A stretch of 64,000 nucleotides of DNA from contig CAYWEM010000003.1 in the NCBI GenBank assembly GCA_964457225.1, positions 124,001-188,000 on the forward strand, in the 5' to 3' direction. The notes below the pieces were generated by a model that saw only the letters and a list, made by a program, of their open reading frames with translations, was not told where the DNA came from and searched no databases. The position numbers were made by a program, and so were the translations under genes. Numbering within the stretch: position 1 is the stretch's first letter; every line of letters begins with the position of its first letter. Source of the stretch: CAYWEM01 sp964457225 (GTDB lineage: Bacteria > Acidobacteriota > Aminicenantia > UBA2199). Below are positions 8,160-16,538 of this stretch, piece by piece.

Positions 8160-9311
8160 TTGATTTCAACCGTCCGGGAGGAAAAAATTAAAGGCCAACG
8201 TGATTCCAGGCAGAAAAATGAGCAGGTTGAAATCAGTCTCTGCGTAATATACCGCAATGAAGAACGCAACCTGCCCGGATTTATCGCCGCGGTCAGCGGT
8301 CTGGCCGATGAATACGTATTCGTCGATACAGGCTCGAGTGACCGCAGCCGGGAAATCCTGTCCCGCTCAGGATACCAGAGTCATTTCTTCCCCTGGAACG
8401 ACGATTTCTCCGCAGCCCGTAATTTTTCCCTGAGCCTGGCCGGCAAGTCGTACGTACTGGTGCTGGACCTGGACGAGGAAATCTGCGCCGCTGATTTTTC
8501 CTGCTTGAAAGACGCGATCGCCGCCAACCCGGGCAAGGCGTTCCTGCTGAACCTGGTGAATTTTTCAAATGATTTCCGCGAGCCGGGCTGGCGCAGTTCC
8601 CGGCAATTACCTGAACGCTTCCACAAGGTCGCCGCCGGTTTTTCTGTTTCCCCGATGGTCCGCCTCTTCCCCAATCTTCCGACAATCAGATTCCGGGGCA
8701 GAATACACGAAATGGTGGCTCAATCCCTGCGGGAAAACGATATCGGCATCGTGTCCACGGAGCTGCCTGTCTACCATTACGGCTGGACGAACCTGGCCCG
8801 CAGTGACGGGGAAATGGCGGCCAAACGCAGGCAGTACCGTGAAATCCACCTGCAGGAGTGGCGCAGTCATGACGATCCTCAGTCCGCTTATTACTACCTG
8901 GTCAGCCTGGACGACCAGCGGGAGAAGATCAGGCAAGCCCTGCATTTGAGCGGAAAATACCCCCAGTTCAGGTTTTTCTGGGAACAGCTGGCCATTACAG
9001 CCGCCAATCTGGCTGAATGGCCGCGGGCCCTGGCTTATGCTGAAAGAGGCCTGGCCCGTCATCCCGACAACGAAACCCTGAAAGCAGTCAAGGCCGCCGG
9101 CCTGAACGAGACGGGTCAACCCCTGCCCGCCCTGGAAATCATCGAAGAACTATTGCGGACCAATCCGGATCAGCCCCTGTACCTGCTGGAGAAATTCAAG
9201 AGTCTCCTGCTGGCGCGCCGCCGCGCCGAAGCCCTGGCTTTCAGGGAAAAATTGCCGGCGGATTTCCCCGGGGAATTACTCAGCATGCTGGATAGCTTCG
9301 AGCTTGGCTGA
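8160..9311 (+). CDS. Family 2 glycosyltransferase with TPR-like C-terminus
   Basis: 383 aa from TTG 8160. The GT-A domain begins ISLCVIYRNEE and has the nucleotide-binding VDTGSSDRS and the DxD-like DLDEE motifs. This is the SunS/WaaE-type subgroup of GT2. The C-terminal ~120 residues are helical with TPR-like repeats (ALAYAERGLARHPDNETLKA). The start is unclear: TTG 8160 has no ribosome site and lies 11 nt from the -10 box, while an in-frame ATT at 8187 has GGGAGG 5 nt upstream. The 3' end overlaps the convergent DUF115 gene by 36 nt. Target unknown; protein or surface-glycan glycosylation is possible given that neighbour. Confidence 0.85.
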   Translation: MISTVREEKIKGQRDSRQKNEQVEISLCVIYRNEERNLPGFIAAVSGLADEYVFVDTGSSDRSREILSRSGYQSHFFPWNDDFSAARNFSLSLAGKSYVLVLDLDEEICAADFSCLKDAIAANPGKAFLLNLVNFSNDFREPGWRSSRQLPERFHKVAAGFSVSPMVRLFPNLPTIRFRGRIHEMVAQSLRENDIGIVSTELPVYHYGWTNLARSDGEMAAKRRQYREIHLQEWRSHDDPQSAYYYLVSLDDQREKIRQALHLSGKYPQFRFFWEQLAITAANLAEWPRALAYAERGLARHPDNETLKAVKAAGLNETGQPLPALEIIEELLRTNPDQPLYLLEKFKSLLLARRRAEALAFREKLPADFPGELLSMLDSFELG

Positions 9312-11141
9312 TTCCCCGGCGACTTCGGCGAAACGCCGCGCCATGTCAGCCAGGATATCGGACAGGCCCTGGAAGTAGTTGAGATATGCCGACCTCAGCT
9401 TTTCCGGTGAATTGGCCGCCCGGCCCTCCCGTAAAAACCTGAAAACCGGCGCCCTGGACCAGAATTCAACCATTTCACCGTTTTCCGGAACCTGGTACAA
9501 CCGGTTGGCCAGGCTTTCCGCCTGCTCGAGCACGTTCAGCAGATTCAGATCTGATTCGGCCCCGGGTTCCTGCAGGAGTTTTTCCAATTCGGTCAACTCC
9601 CGCAGGAAAGCCTGATAAAACTCACTTTTTTCCCGGCAGAAATCACGGACCAGCTCGCGAATCCGCCCGGTGCCCAGCACCGGGATCCGCTCAATTCGGG
9701 AAAGGTCTATCAGTGGCGCCGAACGCAGGCATTCCATCACGACCCGACGCAGAGTCATGCAGGGGATTTCAGTCAGAACACCGCCCTCGCTGGCATTGAT
9801 GAACCTGGTCCCGGGCAGCGCCCTTATCTGGTTGACCAGGTACTTTTTGTAGAGCAGCAATCTTTCCGAGCTGAACACCGGGTTACCGTTGACATCGACT
9901 GTTTCAATCAAGCGGGAATTACCGGCTATGGAAGCACTCTCCTTTCTCTGCATATCGTCCAGCCGCTTCCCGGTTGCCAGCCATTCCTCCTCCCAGGAGG
10001 TGTGGCGGCAGTGATTCCGGTTGTCACTGTAAGCGAAGTCCTGGCCGACAAAAACCAGCGGATCGAGCCCGAGATGGGCGGCGAACTGGACGGCCAGGCT
10101 GATCACCGATCCCCAGGCGGTCATTTCTCCAAGGGAAAAACCGCAACGTGCTTCGAGCAGGCGCATCAAGGGTTTGCCCAGGGAAACGGCGATGGTGCGA
10201 CCGGCAAAATCCTTGAACACCTGGGGATTGACCCCGCTTTCAGCCAGGACGTAGTTTTGCAGTCGATCGGCGGTTCCCTGGACGTGCAGGTAATTTCGTA
10301 GCGATGGGTCAGCCACCACGGTGAAATGCGGTTGCAGGCCCTGGGCCAGGAGGGTCTTCAGGGCTGTGTCCACGCAGATGATCAGGGCCCGCCCCGCCAG
10401 GGACTTCAACTGGAGCAGGTTGCGATCCAGGGAGGGGCCGGCCGATACTATGAACCCCGGTGAGCCCCGGAACAGGTCTTTCAGGGCCGCGACCGGACGC
10501 GAAGAGAATATCCGGTCCAGGTTGCGCAGGATGTTGCGGGGAACAACGGCTTTTTCCGCCACCAGGGTGACGAAATCCATCAGCAGAATCTTTACTTCGT
10601 CCTCGACCCCGGCCAGCAGAGACTGAAACACTTCCGGCAGCAGGCGGGTTTCCGCGGCCAGTTCAAGGTGCTCCAGGCCGCTGAAAACCGGCAGGTCGAT
10701 GAAAGCGGTCATGACATCGGCCAGGTTGCTCCAGTCAGGGCCGACCAGGTAATGCACCCCGTATTCCTCGACCAGCACCCTCCAGTCAAGAACTTGCAAG
10801 GCACAGCGAAACACTTCTGCTTCCGGCTCCAGGAGCAGGACCCGGGCTTCCGGTTTCTTGATCTTGAGAATTTCCTGCAGGTGGTAACCGAGTCCCAGTC
10901 CTGATACAACTATGTGCAGGGCCTGGCGGTTGAACCGGCCGGCAACGGTCAAGGCTTCCCGGCCCGGGTCGAAACGGGAATGCAGCCAGTAATCCGTTCC
11001 ATTCCGGTTCAGCAGGAGGCTGGGCTGGCCGTTGGCCGCGGCGCTCAGGCGGCAGAGTCCGGTCTGCGGACCGGCGGCCAGGGCGGCCAGGGACGGGTCC
11101 GTCCTTTGCAGGTACTCAAGGTTACTCTGAAAAACACTCAT
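9276..11141 (-). CDS. DUF115 / Maf-like protein (MptE-like domain)
   Basis: 621 aa. The central region carries the DUF115 signature GFIVSAGPSLDRN followed by ICVDTALKTLL and VVADPS, the nucleotide-sugar-binding core of flagellin glycosyltransferases of the motility-associated factor (Maf) type. The ~200-residue N-terminal domain (SRFDPGREA...VSGLGLGYHLQEIL) is also typical of Maf. Characterised Maf proteins transfer nonulosonic acids to flagellin, but no flagellar gene is visible here. The ATG at 11141 overlaps the ccsA stop as ATGA, so this is the fifth gene of the nitrite reductase operon and is translationally coupled to it. Function in this context is unknown. Confidence 0.75.
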   Translation of the reverse strand: MSVFQSNLEYLQRTDPSLAALAAGPQTGLCRLSAAANGQPSLLLNRNGTDYWLHSRFDPGREALTVAGRFNRQALHIVVSGLGLGYHLQEILKIKKPEARVLLLEPEAEVFRCALQVLDWRVLVEEYGVHYLVGPDWSNLADVMTAFIDLPVFSGLEHLELAAETRLLPEVFQSLLAGVEDEVKILLMDFVTLVAEKAVVPRNILRNLDRIFSSRPVAALKDLFRGSPGFIVSAGPSLDRNLLQLKSLAGRALIICVDTALKTLLAQGLQPHFTVVADPSLRNYLHVQGTADRLQNYVLAESGVNPQVFKDFAGRTIAVSLGKPLMRLLEARCGFSLGEMTAWGSVISLAVQFAAHLGLDPLVFVGQDFAYSDNRNHCRHTSWEEEWLATGKRLDDMQRKESASIAGNSRLIETVDVNGNPVFSSERLLLYKKYLVNQIRALPGTRFINASEGGVLTEIPCMTLRRVVMECLRSAPLIDLSRIERIPVLGTGRIRELVRDFCREKSEFYQAFLRELTELEKLLQEPGAESDLNLLNVLEQAESLANRLYQVPENGEMVEFWSRAPVFRFLREGRAANSPEKLRSAYLNYFQGLSDILADMARRFAEVAGESAKLEAIQHAE

Positions 11142-12793
11142 TTTTCCCCGGTTTTGACCTGCCTGCCGGGGCCGGAATCCTTTCTGTTCAATAAATAAAC
11201 GCATATTCCGATAAAAAGCAGTTCAAGCGTTACCAGCACGAGCAATACCCGGGACAGGAGATCGGAAAAACCGTAAGAATGCAGTCCGACCCCCAGCAGG
11301 TTGACTCCGAACCAGGCCAGGGCCACCGTGATCACGGCGAATATCGCTCCCGCGGCAAACCCGGCGGAATGCAGCAGGTTCGCCGCCCTGGCGTGGAGCA
11401 GGAAAGCCAGCCAGACGATTATCAGCAACGCCCCGTTTTCCTTGGGATCCCAGCCCCAGAAACGCCCCCAGGAATAATCGGCCCAGAATCCGCCCATGAT
11501 GGTTCCCAGCGAGGTGAACAACAGGGCAAAAACAGCCAGGCGCTGAATGATCGCCTCCATTCCGGGCAGAGATGGATCGGCATGGCCGCGAATCCGGCGC
11601 AGCAGGTAGACGTGGGCTACAACTCCGTTGACCAGCACCCCGGCATAACCAACGGCAATGGTCACCACGTGCACCGCCAGCCACCAGTTGGCGTCCAGAA
11701 CCGCCGGCAACACCGCGAAGCTGTCACCGGAACGCTGGTAGGGGCGGGCCGCAACTGAAAGCAGCAGGGCTCCGCTGGAACCGGTAAAAATCCCGATCAT
11801 CCTGCCCAGCCTGGCTTCGATCAGCAAACCGAGCAGGGCGCAGATCCAGGCGACCAGGATGATGGTCTCGTACAAACTGCTGACCGGGGGGCGCCCGCTG
11901 ACCAACATGCGCAGAGTGATGACCAGGCCGTGCAGCAGGACGGCCGACAGCATGGTGATCCGGCCGAGGACCGGAAGAATCCCCGAGCGGGAAAACCTCG
12001 AAGCGAAAAAAGCGACCAGGGCCGCCAGGAAAAACAACTGGCTGAAAAGCATTAAGGGCCGATTGTTCAGGAATACTTCCAGGTTGAGCCGGCGCGGAGA
12101 AATAAGCCCGTCCACGCGGTCGGCCAGGGACTGGTTGAAGACCCGCAGGCTGTTTTGGGCCGCCGGCCTGTCGCTTGGATACGATCGAACCACCCTGTTC
12201 AGCAATTCAATTCCCTCGGGCCAGATTCCCCCGCCGGCCGCCTGCATCGGGTTCAGCCACTGGGCTGAGACACAGTTTGCTTCCGGAAAAAGCAGTAAAG
12301 GGGATAGGCCTGCCGCAGCTTCATTACCTTCGGAAAAAGTCGAGATCAGGCTTTTGAAGAAAGCCAGGCGGGCCTGGAGATCGGCCGCCGGAGATGCCTG
12401 AATGTTTTCGGCCCGCAGCCCCTGAAAGATCTGATCAGCTTTCGCCGAAATCTGTTGAAAAGAATATGGTCCCGGACCTAAAACCGTTTCCAGCCGCCCG
12501 GCCAGCAGCGGGTCATCCACTGTGAAGAGCGGATCTGAAACCGCCGCCCCGGGTTTGAAAACAACCCGCTCAAGCCATGAGACCGCTTTTTCACCGCGAA
12601 AATCCGGTCTGCCGTGCAAGAACACCAGGGCCTGGCGGGCGAAAGAATCCAGGGGCTTGATCCGTCCCCGGTCCATGACCGCAGTCCGGGAAAACTCCCG
12701 GCTGAAATCGTCCCGGGCGGACAAAGGAAGTAAAAGAAAACCTGACAGGAATAACAGCATCAGGAGAGCCGGTTTGCCCGGTTTAAGCCTCAT
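11138..12793 (-). CDS. ccsA: Cytochrome c biogenesis protein CcsA (ResC)
   Basis: 551 aa. The System II heme-handling subunit carries heme across the membrane to apocytochromes together with Ccs1/ResB. The first ~220 residues after a signal-like helix are an extra-cytoplasmic domain, as in long CcsA forms. The rest is multi-pass membrane protein with the tryptophan-rich WWD-type motif WGWDPKEN at 446-453 and conserved histidines (LLHGLVITL, WWLAVHVV, LLHARAA). The start overlaps the end of resB by 11 nt and the stop overlaps the next gene as ATGA. Placement after nrfAH indicates it matures those multiheme cytochromes. Confidence 0.92.
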   Translation of the reverse strand: MRLKPGKPALLMLLFLSGFLLLPLSARDDFSREFSRTAVMDRGRIKPLDSFARQALVFLHGRPDFRGEKAVSWLERVVFKPGAAVSDPLFTVDDPLLAGRLETVLGPGPYSFQQISAKADQIFQGLRAENIQASPAADLQARLAFFKSLISTFSEGNEAAAGLSPLLLFPEANCVSAQWLNPMQAAGGGIWPEGIELLNRVVRSYPSDRPAAQNSLRVFNQSLADRVDGLISPRRLNLEVFLNNRPLMLFSQLFFLAALVAFFASRFSRSGILPVLGRITMLSAVLLHGLVITLRMLVSGRPPVSSLYETIILVAWICALLGLLIEARLGRMIGIFTGSSGALLLSVAARPYQRSGDSFAVLPAVLDANWWLAVHVVTIAVGYAGVLVNGVVAHVYLLRRIRGHADPSLPGMEAIIQRLAVFALLFTSLGTIMGGFWADYSWGRFWGWDPKENGALLIIVWLAFLLHARAANLLHSAGFAAGAIFAVITVALAWFGVNLLGVGLHSYGFSDLLSRVLLVLVTLELLFIGICVYLLNRKDSGPGRQVKTGEK

Positions 12794-13868
12794 GTTTTAT
12801 CCGTCCGGAGTCCCGTAAATAATGCCAACTCAATCCAAGGACCAGAAGCAGTCCGCCCAGGTAGGGCAAAAAACGGCCCCGATTCTCAACCAGGGTCAGG
12901 CTGGAGACCATCCTGTCATCGGCAGTCCGGCGGTATCCGGTCTGGTAAACCGAAAAACCCCGCAAGCGCAGCGGCCGGTTCATGGAAATCACCTTTTCTT
13001 CCCTTCGGCCGTTGACCGTCAGGGCAACATGACTGGAAAAGCTTCTCGGGATATCGGAGTTGGGGTAAAGAACTTTTTTGAATTCCAGCAATTGCAGCCT
13101 GAACGGTAAAACCTGAACTTTATGCCGCCAATGGGCTACAAGCAGGCCCCGGTTTGTTGAAAAAGCCAGCGGCCTGCTTGTTGAAGCATGCAGAAGAACC
13201 GTTTCTCCCTCTTCCGGTCCGGCTTTCAGGTCAAAAACGATTCCCGGCATGGCCTGCGTGCCGTCATCAAGCTTCATCGGAATCAACTCAGGCCTACTGT
13301 CCGCCGTTCCCGGCACCGGCATGGCATGACGCTGATAATCCCGCACCCTGATCGATATCCCCAGCGGATCCAGCTCAATTTCCCTTCCTCTTATCAGGAC
13401 GTCTTCATCAAGAGTCAGGATGAGCCTGTTCTCATCTTTGTCCCGCCAGAAAGCAAGCTCCCATGAACGTTCATTGAAGCTGAAGGAACTTGCTTCCCCT
13501 TCCGCCAGGTTCATGAAGCTTTCCCGCGAGAAGGAAGCGCTGTAGAAACCGGCCAGCATGAAGCATATCAGTCCGCAATGCAGCAGGAACAACCCGGTTT
13601 TCCTGCGGAAACTGATGCGGCCCATGGCCAGGGCCAGCAACTGGTTGACCAGCAGGGCGGAACCCGTTACCAGCAACCCCGGAAAAGGAAACCAGCCCCA
13701 GGCCAGGAAACCCCAGGAGTTGAAAACCATCTGCTGCGCGGAGTACAAACCTGCCTGGGCCTGCCAGAGAGTGCCGATGATCACTTGAACAGCCAGCAAC
13801 AGCAATAAACCGACAGTCAAGCGAAGTGAAGCGATTGATCTCAATATCCTGAAAAACGATGAATTCAT
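12783..13868 (-). CDS. resB: Cytochrome c biogenesis protein ResB/Ccs1
   Basis: 361 aa. Three N-terminal membrane helices (about 15-35, 50-75, 85-110) are followed by a periplasmic domain of about 210 residues and a last helix (about 330-350), the ResB topology. The SLRLTVGLLLLLAVQVIIGT first helix and the SVYQTGYRR segment are characteristic. It works with CcsA as the System II cytochrome c synthetase. The ATG at 13868 has GAGG upstream and lies 35 nt after the nrfH stop. In Wolinella and Bacteroides a related fused CcsBA (NrfI) sits with nrf genes; here the two halves are separate genes. Confidence 0.9.
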   Translation of the reverse strand: MNSSFFRILRSIASLRLTVGLLLLLAVQVIIGTLWQAQAGLYSAQQMVFNSWGFLAWGWFPFPGLLVTGSALLVNQLLALAMGRISFRRKTGLFLLHCGLICFMLAGFYSASFSRESFMNLAEGEASSFSFNERSWELAFWRDKDENRLILTLDEDVLIRGREIELDPLGISIRVRDYQRHAMPVPGTADSRPELIPMKLDDGTQAMPGIVFDLKAGPEEGETVLLHASTSRPLAFSTNRGLLVAHWRHKVQVLPFRLQLLEFKKVLYPNSDIPRSFSSHVALTVNGRREEKVISMNRPLRLRGFSVYQTGYRRTADDRMVSSLTLVENRGRFLPYLGGLLLVLGLSWHYLRDSGRIKHEA

Positions 13869-13903
13869 CTGAGCCTCGGCTTCAAAATCCAACCCCGCAT
13901 GTC

Positions 13904-14353
13904 TCAGCGGGCATGTCCAACCCCCTGGTGACAATGCAGGCAGGAAAGATTGTTTTTCTTGTCCATTCCGGCATTGTTCACCATGATCATTTCACCGTGA
14001 CAGGCAATGCAATTGGCCGCCAGGATTTTTTCGTTGCGGGGATGGGTGCGCAGAGCCTGAACATCGGCGAAAGTGAAGGCATAGGAATGACGAAAACCGT
14101 TGTCGGCCTTGGCCAGGTACTTGCCTACCGGATTATTCGGGAGGTGGCAGTCGTTGCAGATCAGTGAACGATGAATCGATTTCTGCCAGCGCTGGTAATG
14201 ATCCTCCATAACATGACAGTTGCGGCAGGCCGCCGGATCATCGGTCAGGTAGCTGGTGCCCCGGGCATAGAAAAAAGTGTAACTGCCGACGCCGATCAGC
14301 ACGGCGCAGGCCGTGGTCAGCAGCGCGGTCAAACCGAAAAAAGCGCTTTTCAT
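13904..14353 (-). CDS. nrfH: Cytochrome c nitrite reductase, membrane tetraheme subunit
   Basis: 149 aa. One N-terminal membrane anchor (about 5-29) is followed by four CxxCH heme sites at 43-47, 66-70, 115-119 and 138-142. NrfH belongs to the NapC/NirT family, takes electrons from menaquinol and passes them to NrfA. The start ATG shares its A with the nrfA stop (TGATG), which gives tight coupling. A GTG one codon upstream is possible. It is the second gene of the operon. Confidence 0.95.
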   Translation of the reverse strand: MKSAFFGLTALLTTACAVLIGVGSYTFFYARGTSYLTDDPAACRNCHVMEDHYQRWQKSIHRSLICNDCHLPNNPVGKYLAKADNGFRHSYAFTFADVQALRTHPRNEKILAANCIACHGEMIMVNNAGMDKKNNLSCLHCHQGVGHAR

Positions 14354-15645
14354 CACTGCCGCTGGGTATTGATGGCCGATATCTGGGCCAGGCGGGCATA
14401 ATCAATGGCGTCACCGAGAATTCTCACCGCTTCCTGTGGGCTGTGAAAACCCATGCTGTTCTCGGCGCTGATAAAATCCCAGCGTATAAAGGCCCGGCGC
14501 TGCAGGCGCCTGGCTTCATCCAGCTCCTGGTCGGGCACGCCTCCGGCCTTGGCGGCCAGCATGGCATCCTGGGCCGCCACAATCGCTTCCTGGGCCTTGA
14601 TCAACAGATGGTAAGTCCGGTCCTGAATCTGGAGAACCCGGCTTCTCAGTTCCTCGTCGGCCAGGCGATGGCAGGAGGCGCAACTGGTGGCGGGGTTGGC
14701 CAAAGGAGTGCGCAGCCAGTGATCAGTCACCTTGATCGCGCCCTGGCGCATATAGGGCATATGACAATCAACACAGCTGACCCCCGCTCGGGCGTGGATG
14801 CCCGATGACCACAACTCAAATTCAGGATGCTGCATTTTGACCATTTCAGCTCCGGTTTCCCGGTGAACCCAGTCCTTGAAACCCAGTTCATCGTAATAGG
14901 CCTCGATGTCCTCGATACTGAGCCCCTTGTCCCAGGGAAAAACGAGATAGTTGTTCTTGCCGAAATGGTATTCGACATGGCATTGGGCACAGGCATAGGC
15001 ACGCATTTCCGTTCTCTCGGCCCGGTCGACGTCAATGCCCCTTCTGGCCATGGCTTCCCTGAAAGCCGGCCGGGTGATGCGCAGGGCCATGGTCTCGGAA
15101 TCATGGCAATCAGCACAGGATATGGCATGCTTGACTGCGAATCTGTCCATCAACTGCGACAAGGGCGTGGCATAAAATTCATCGGGCCCGATTTCGCTGA
15201 TAATGCCCGGAACATGACTGCTCTTGCAAGTCAGGCAAGTGCCGGGCTTGTCATCTCCAAGCCGCCGGATGGCCAGCAGGTCTTCCAGAGCCATTAAATG
15301 CCCGCGCTCCTCGTTGTATTCAACGGCAAACGAATAACCCGCGAACAAGCGCCGCATTTCCGGGTAGCGATCAAGCTTGGAAAAGGCCTCCGATCCGCCG
15401 TAACGCCCGAAGCGGCTGTATTTAAGTAATTCTTCGCTGTCCATGGTTTTCAGGTAGCGTTCGTATTGAGCCGGGAAATTGGTACCCCAGACCGCCGGAT
15501 CCGGCTCGTTCAGCTTGACCTCGATTATTTTGAAATGGGTGAGTTTTTTTTCCTGTTGTCTTTCAAATATCGAGACCAGCAACATGGTCACCAGCACGGT
15601 TAAACCCAGTACCCCGAAAAAAAGGACCAACAATTTCTTTTTCAT
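14353..15645 (-). CDS. nrfA: Ammonia-forming cytochrome c nitrite reductase
   Basis: 430 aa pentaheme enzyme reducing nitrite to ammonium with six electrons. The catalytic heme has the special CLTCK site (137-141). Four CxxCH sites follow at 177-181, 219-223, 291-295 and 322-326. Active-site candidates are R114, Y226 and H284, and the calcium-site Gln in KMQHPE (Q272) is present. The N-terminal helix (5-25) is an anchor or uncleaved signal. AAGGA precedes the ATG and a promoter is at 15664-15692. This is a canonical, apparently intact NrfA, so the host can probably carry out dissimilatory nitrite reduction to ammonium or nitrite detoxification. Confidence 0.97.
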   Translation of the reverse strand: MKKKLLVLFFGVLGLTVLVTMLLVSIFERQQEKKLTHFKIIEVKLNEPDPAVWGTNFPAQYERYLKTMDSEELLKYSRFGRYGGSEAFSKLDRYPEMRRLFAGYSFAVEYNEERGHLMALEDLLAIRRLGDDKPGTCLTCKSSHVPGIISEIGPDEFYATPLSQLMDRFAVKHAISCADCHDSETMALRITRPAFREAMARRGIDVDRAERTEMRAYACAQCHVEYHFGKNNYLVFPWDKGLSIEDIEAYYDELGFKDWVHRETGAEMVKMQHPEFELWSSGIHARAGVSCVDCHMPYMRQGAIKVTDHWLRTPLANPATSCASCHRLADEELRSRVLQIQDRTYHLLIKAQEAIVAAQDAMLAAKAGGVPDQELDEARRLQRRAFIRWDFISAENSMGFHSPQEAVRILGDAIDYARLAQISAINTQRQ

Positions 15646-15663
15646 GTTAATTCCTTGAAAAGG

Positions 15664-15692
15664 ATTTTGCCAATCCGGGGAACAATAGTCAA
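15664..15692 (-). promoter_or_regulatory. Promoter of the nrfAH-resB-ccsA-DUF115 operon
   Basis: Minus-strand TTGACT (15687-15692), 17-bp spacer, CAAAAT (15664-15669), then AAGGA before the nrfA ATG. Confidence 0.5.
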
Positions 15693-15703
15693 GTGCTGTC
15701 GAT

Positions 15704-15715
15704 CAGGTTTACCTG
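15704..15715. promoter_or_regulatory. 12-bp palindrome between the divergent nrf and 15765 promoters
   Basis: CAGGTTTACCTG is a perfect inverted repeat (5-bp arms, 2-bp centre). It lies 11 bp upstream of the nrf -35 box and 14 bp upstream of the -35 of the divergent gene. It may be an operator. It does not match the FNR half-sites TTGAT-N4-ATCAA. Confidence 0.35.
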
Positions 15716-15729
15716 TTCAGCCTTACTTA

Positions 15730-15758
15730 TTGCCATGAATTTTCATTTGTATTATATT
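15730..15758 (+). promoter_or_regulatory. Leaderless-type promoter of the secreted helical protein
   Basis: TTGCCA (15730-15735), 17-bp spacer, TATATT (15753-15758). The ATG at 15765 follows after 6 nt with no Shine-Dalgarno. Confidence 0.45.
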
Positions 15759-15764
15759 GTCAGC

Positions 15765-16523
15765 ATGAATCCGATGCGTCTGGTTTTCCCGGCCATCCTG
15801 CTGGCCTGCCTGTTGCTCTGCGCCACAGTTCCTCCAGCCCTGCAACTGCAGGAAGAATCAGTCAGGGCGGCCATGTTGGACGAAATACTGGAGCGCATTG
15901 AAAACAGGCACCGTGGTGAGCGGGAGCAATACGATTACCTGACCGTGCAGGCCCACGATGCGGTGCGGGAATTACTGCCCCGGCGTTCCAGGCGGATGCC
16001 GCCGCTGCGGGAAACATTGCTGGAACTCTACCGGGGGGCCAACGGGCTTTCGGCCCCGGAAGAATTCAGGCAGGCCGTTGATTTCTTTGTCCAGGGCATG
16101 AGCGGCGAAATTTTTGATTCCCTGAGTTATGAATTCGACGAAGCCGAACAGAAAGTGCAATGCCTGCTCCGGGTTGTCCAGGAAATTCAAAGGCGGAAAG
16201 AAATCAGCCCCGAGCTCATTGTCGAGAATTTACGAGTGTACGGTCTTTCGGCCAGGTCGCTGCAGCGCAGCCTGCAGGCGGCCGGACCAAGCGCCGCTTC
16301 CACGGAACACGGGAGTTCCTTCGCCCGCTACCAGGCTCTCAAGCAGTCGGTATTCGGCATCAAACCCTACGACGGTCTGGCCCTGATATTCGATCTCGGG
16401 GACAAACATCGTTCCATAAGCTCTTTCAACGAAGAATTCTTCACCCAGTACAGCGGCCTGGCGGAACGCTACCTGGAACTGTGCCGGCAGTTAAACTCCC
16501 TGCTCGAAGCAAGCCGAAAATAA
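15765..16523 (+). CDS. Secreted helical protein of unknown function
   Basis: 252 aa. A signal peptide (about 1-25, VPPA end) is followed by an acidic, helix-rich protein with many Glu/Arg pairs and two segments of coiled-coil character (about 30-65 and 105-150). No known domain was recognised. The ATG at 15765 is preferred over an ATG 24 codons upstream because it begins directly with the signal peptide and sits 6 nt after a -10 box. It is divergent from nrfA and shares a 12-bp palindrome with it, so co-regulation is possible. It converges with the TonB receptor gene, 15 bp apart. Confidence 0.6.
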   Translation: MNPMRLVFPAILLACLLLCATVPPALQLQEESVRAAMLDEILERIENRHRGEREQYDYLTVQAHDAVRELLPRRSRRMPPLRETLLELYRGANGLSAPEEFRQAVDFFVQGMSGEIFDSLSYEFDEAEQKVQCLLRVVQEIQRRKEISPELIVENLRVYGLSARSLQRSLQAAGPSAASTEHGSSFARYQALKQSVFGIKPYDGLALIFDLGDKHRSISSFNEEFFTQYSGLAERYLELCRQLNSLLEASRK

Positions 16524-16538
16524 CAATCCTTACTGTTT

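Noticed and set aside
15687..15720. FNR/CRP box upstream of nrfA
   Set aside because: No TTGAT-N4-ATCAA or TGTGA-N6-TCACA arrangement; only the CAGGTTTACCTG palindrome is present.
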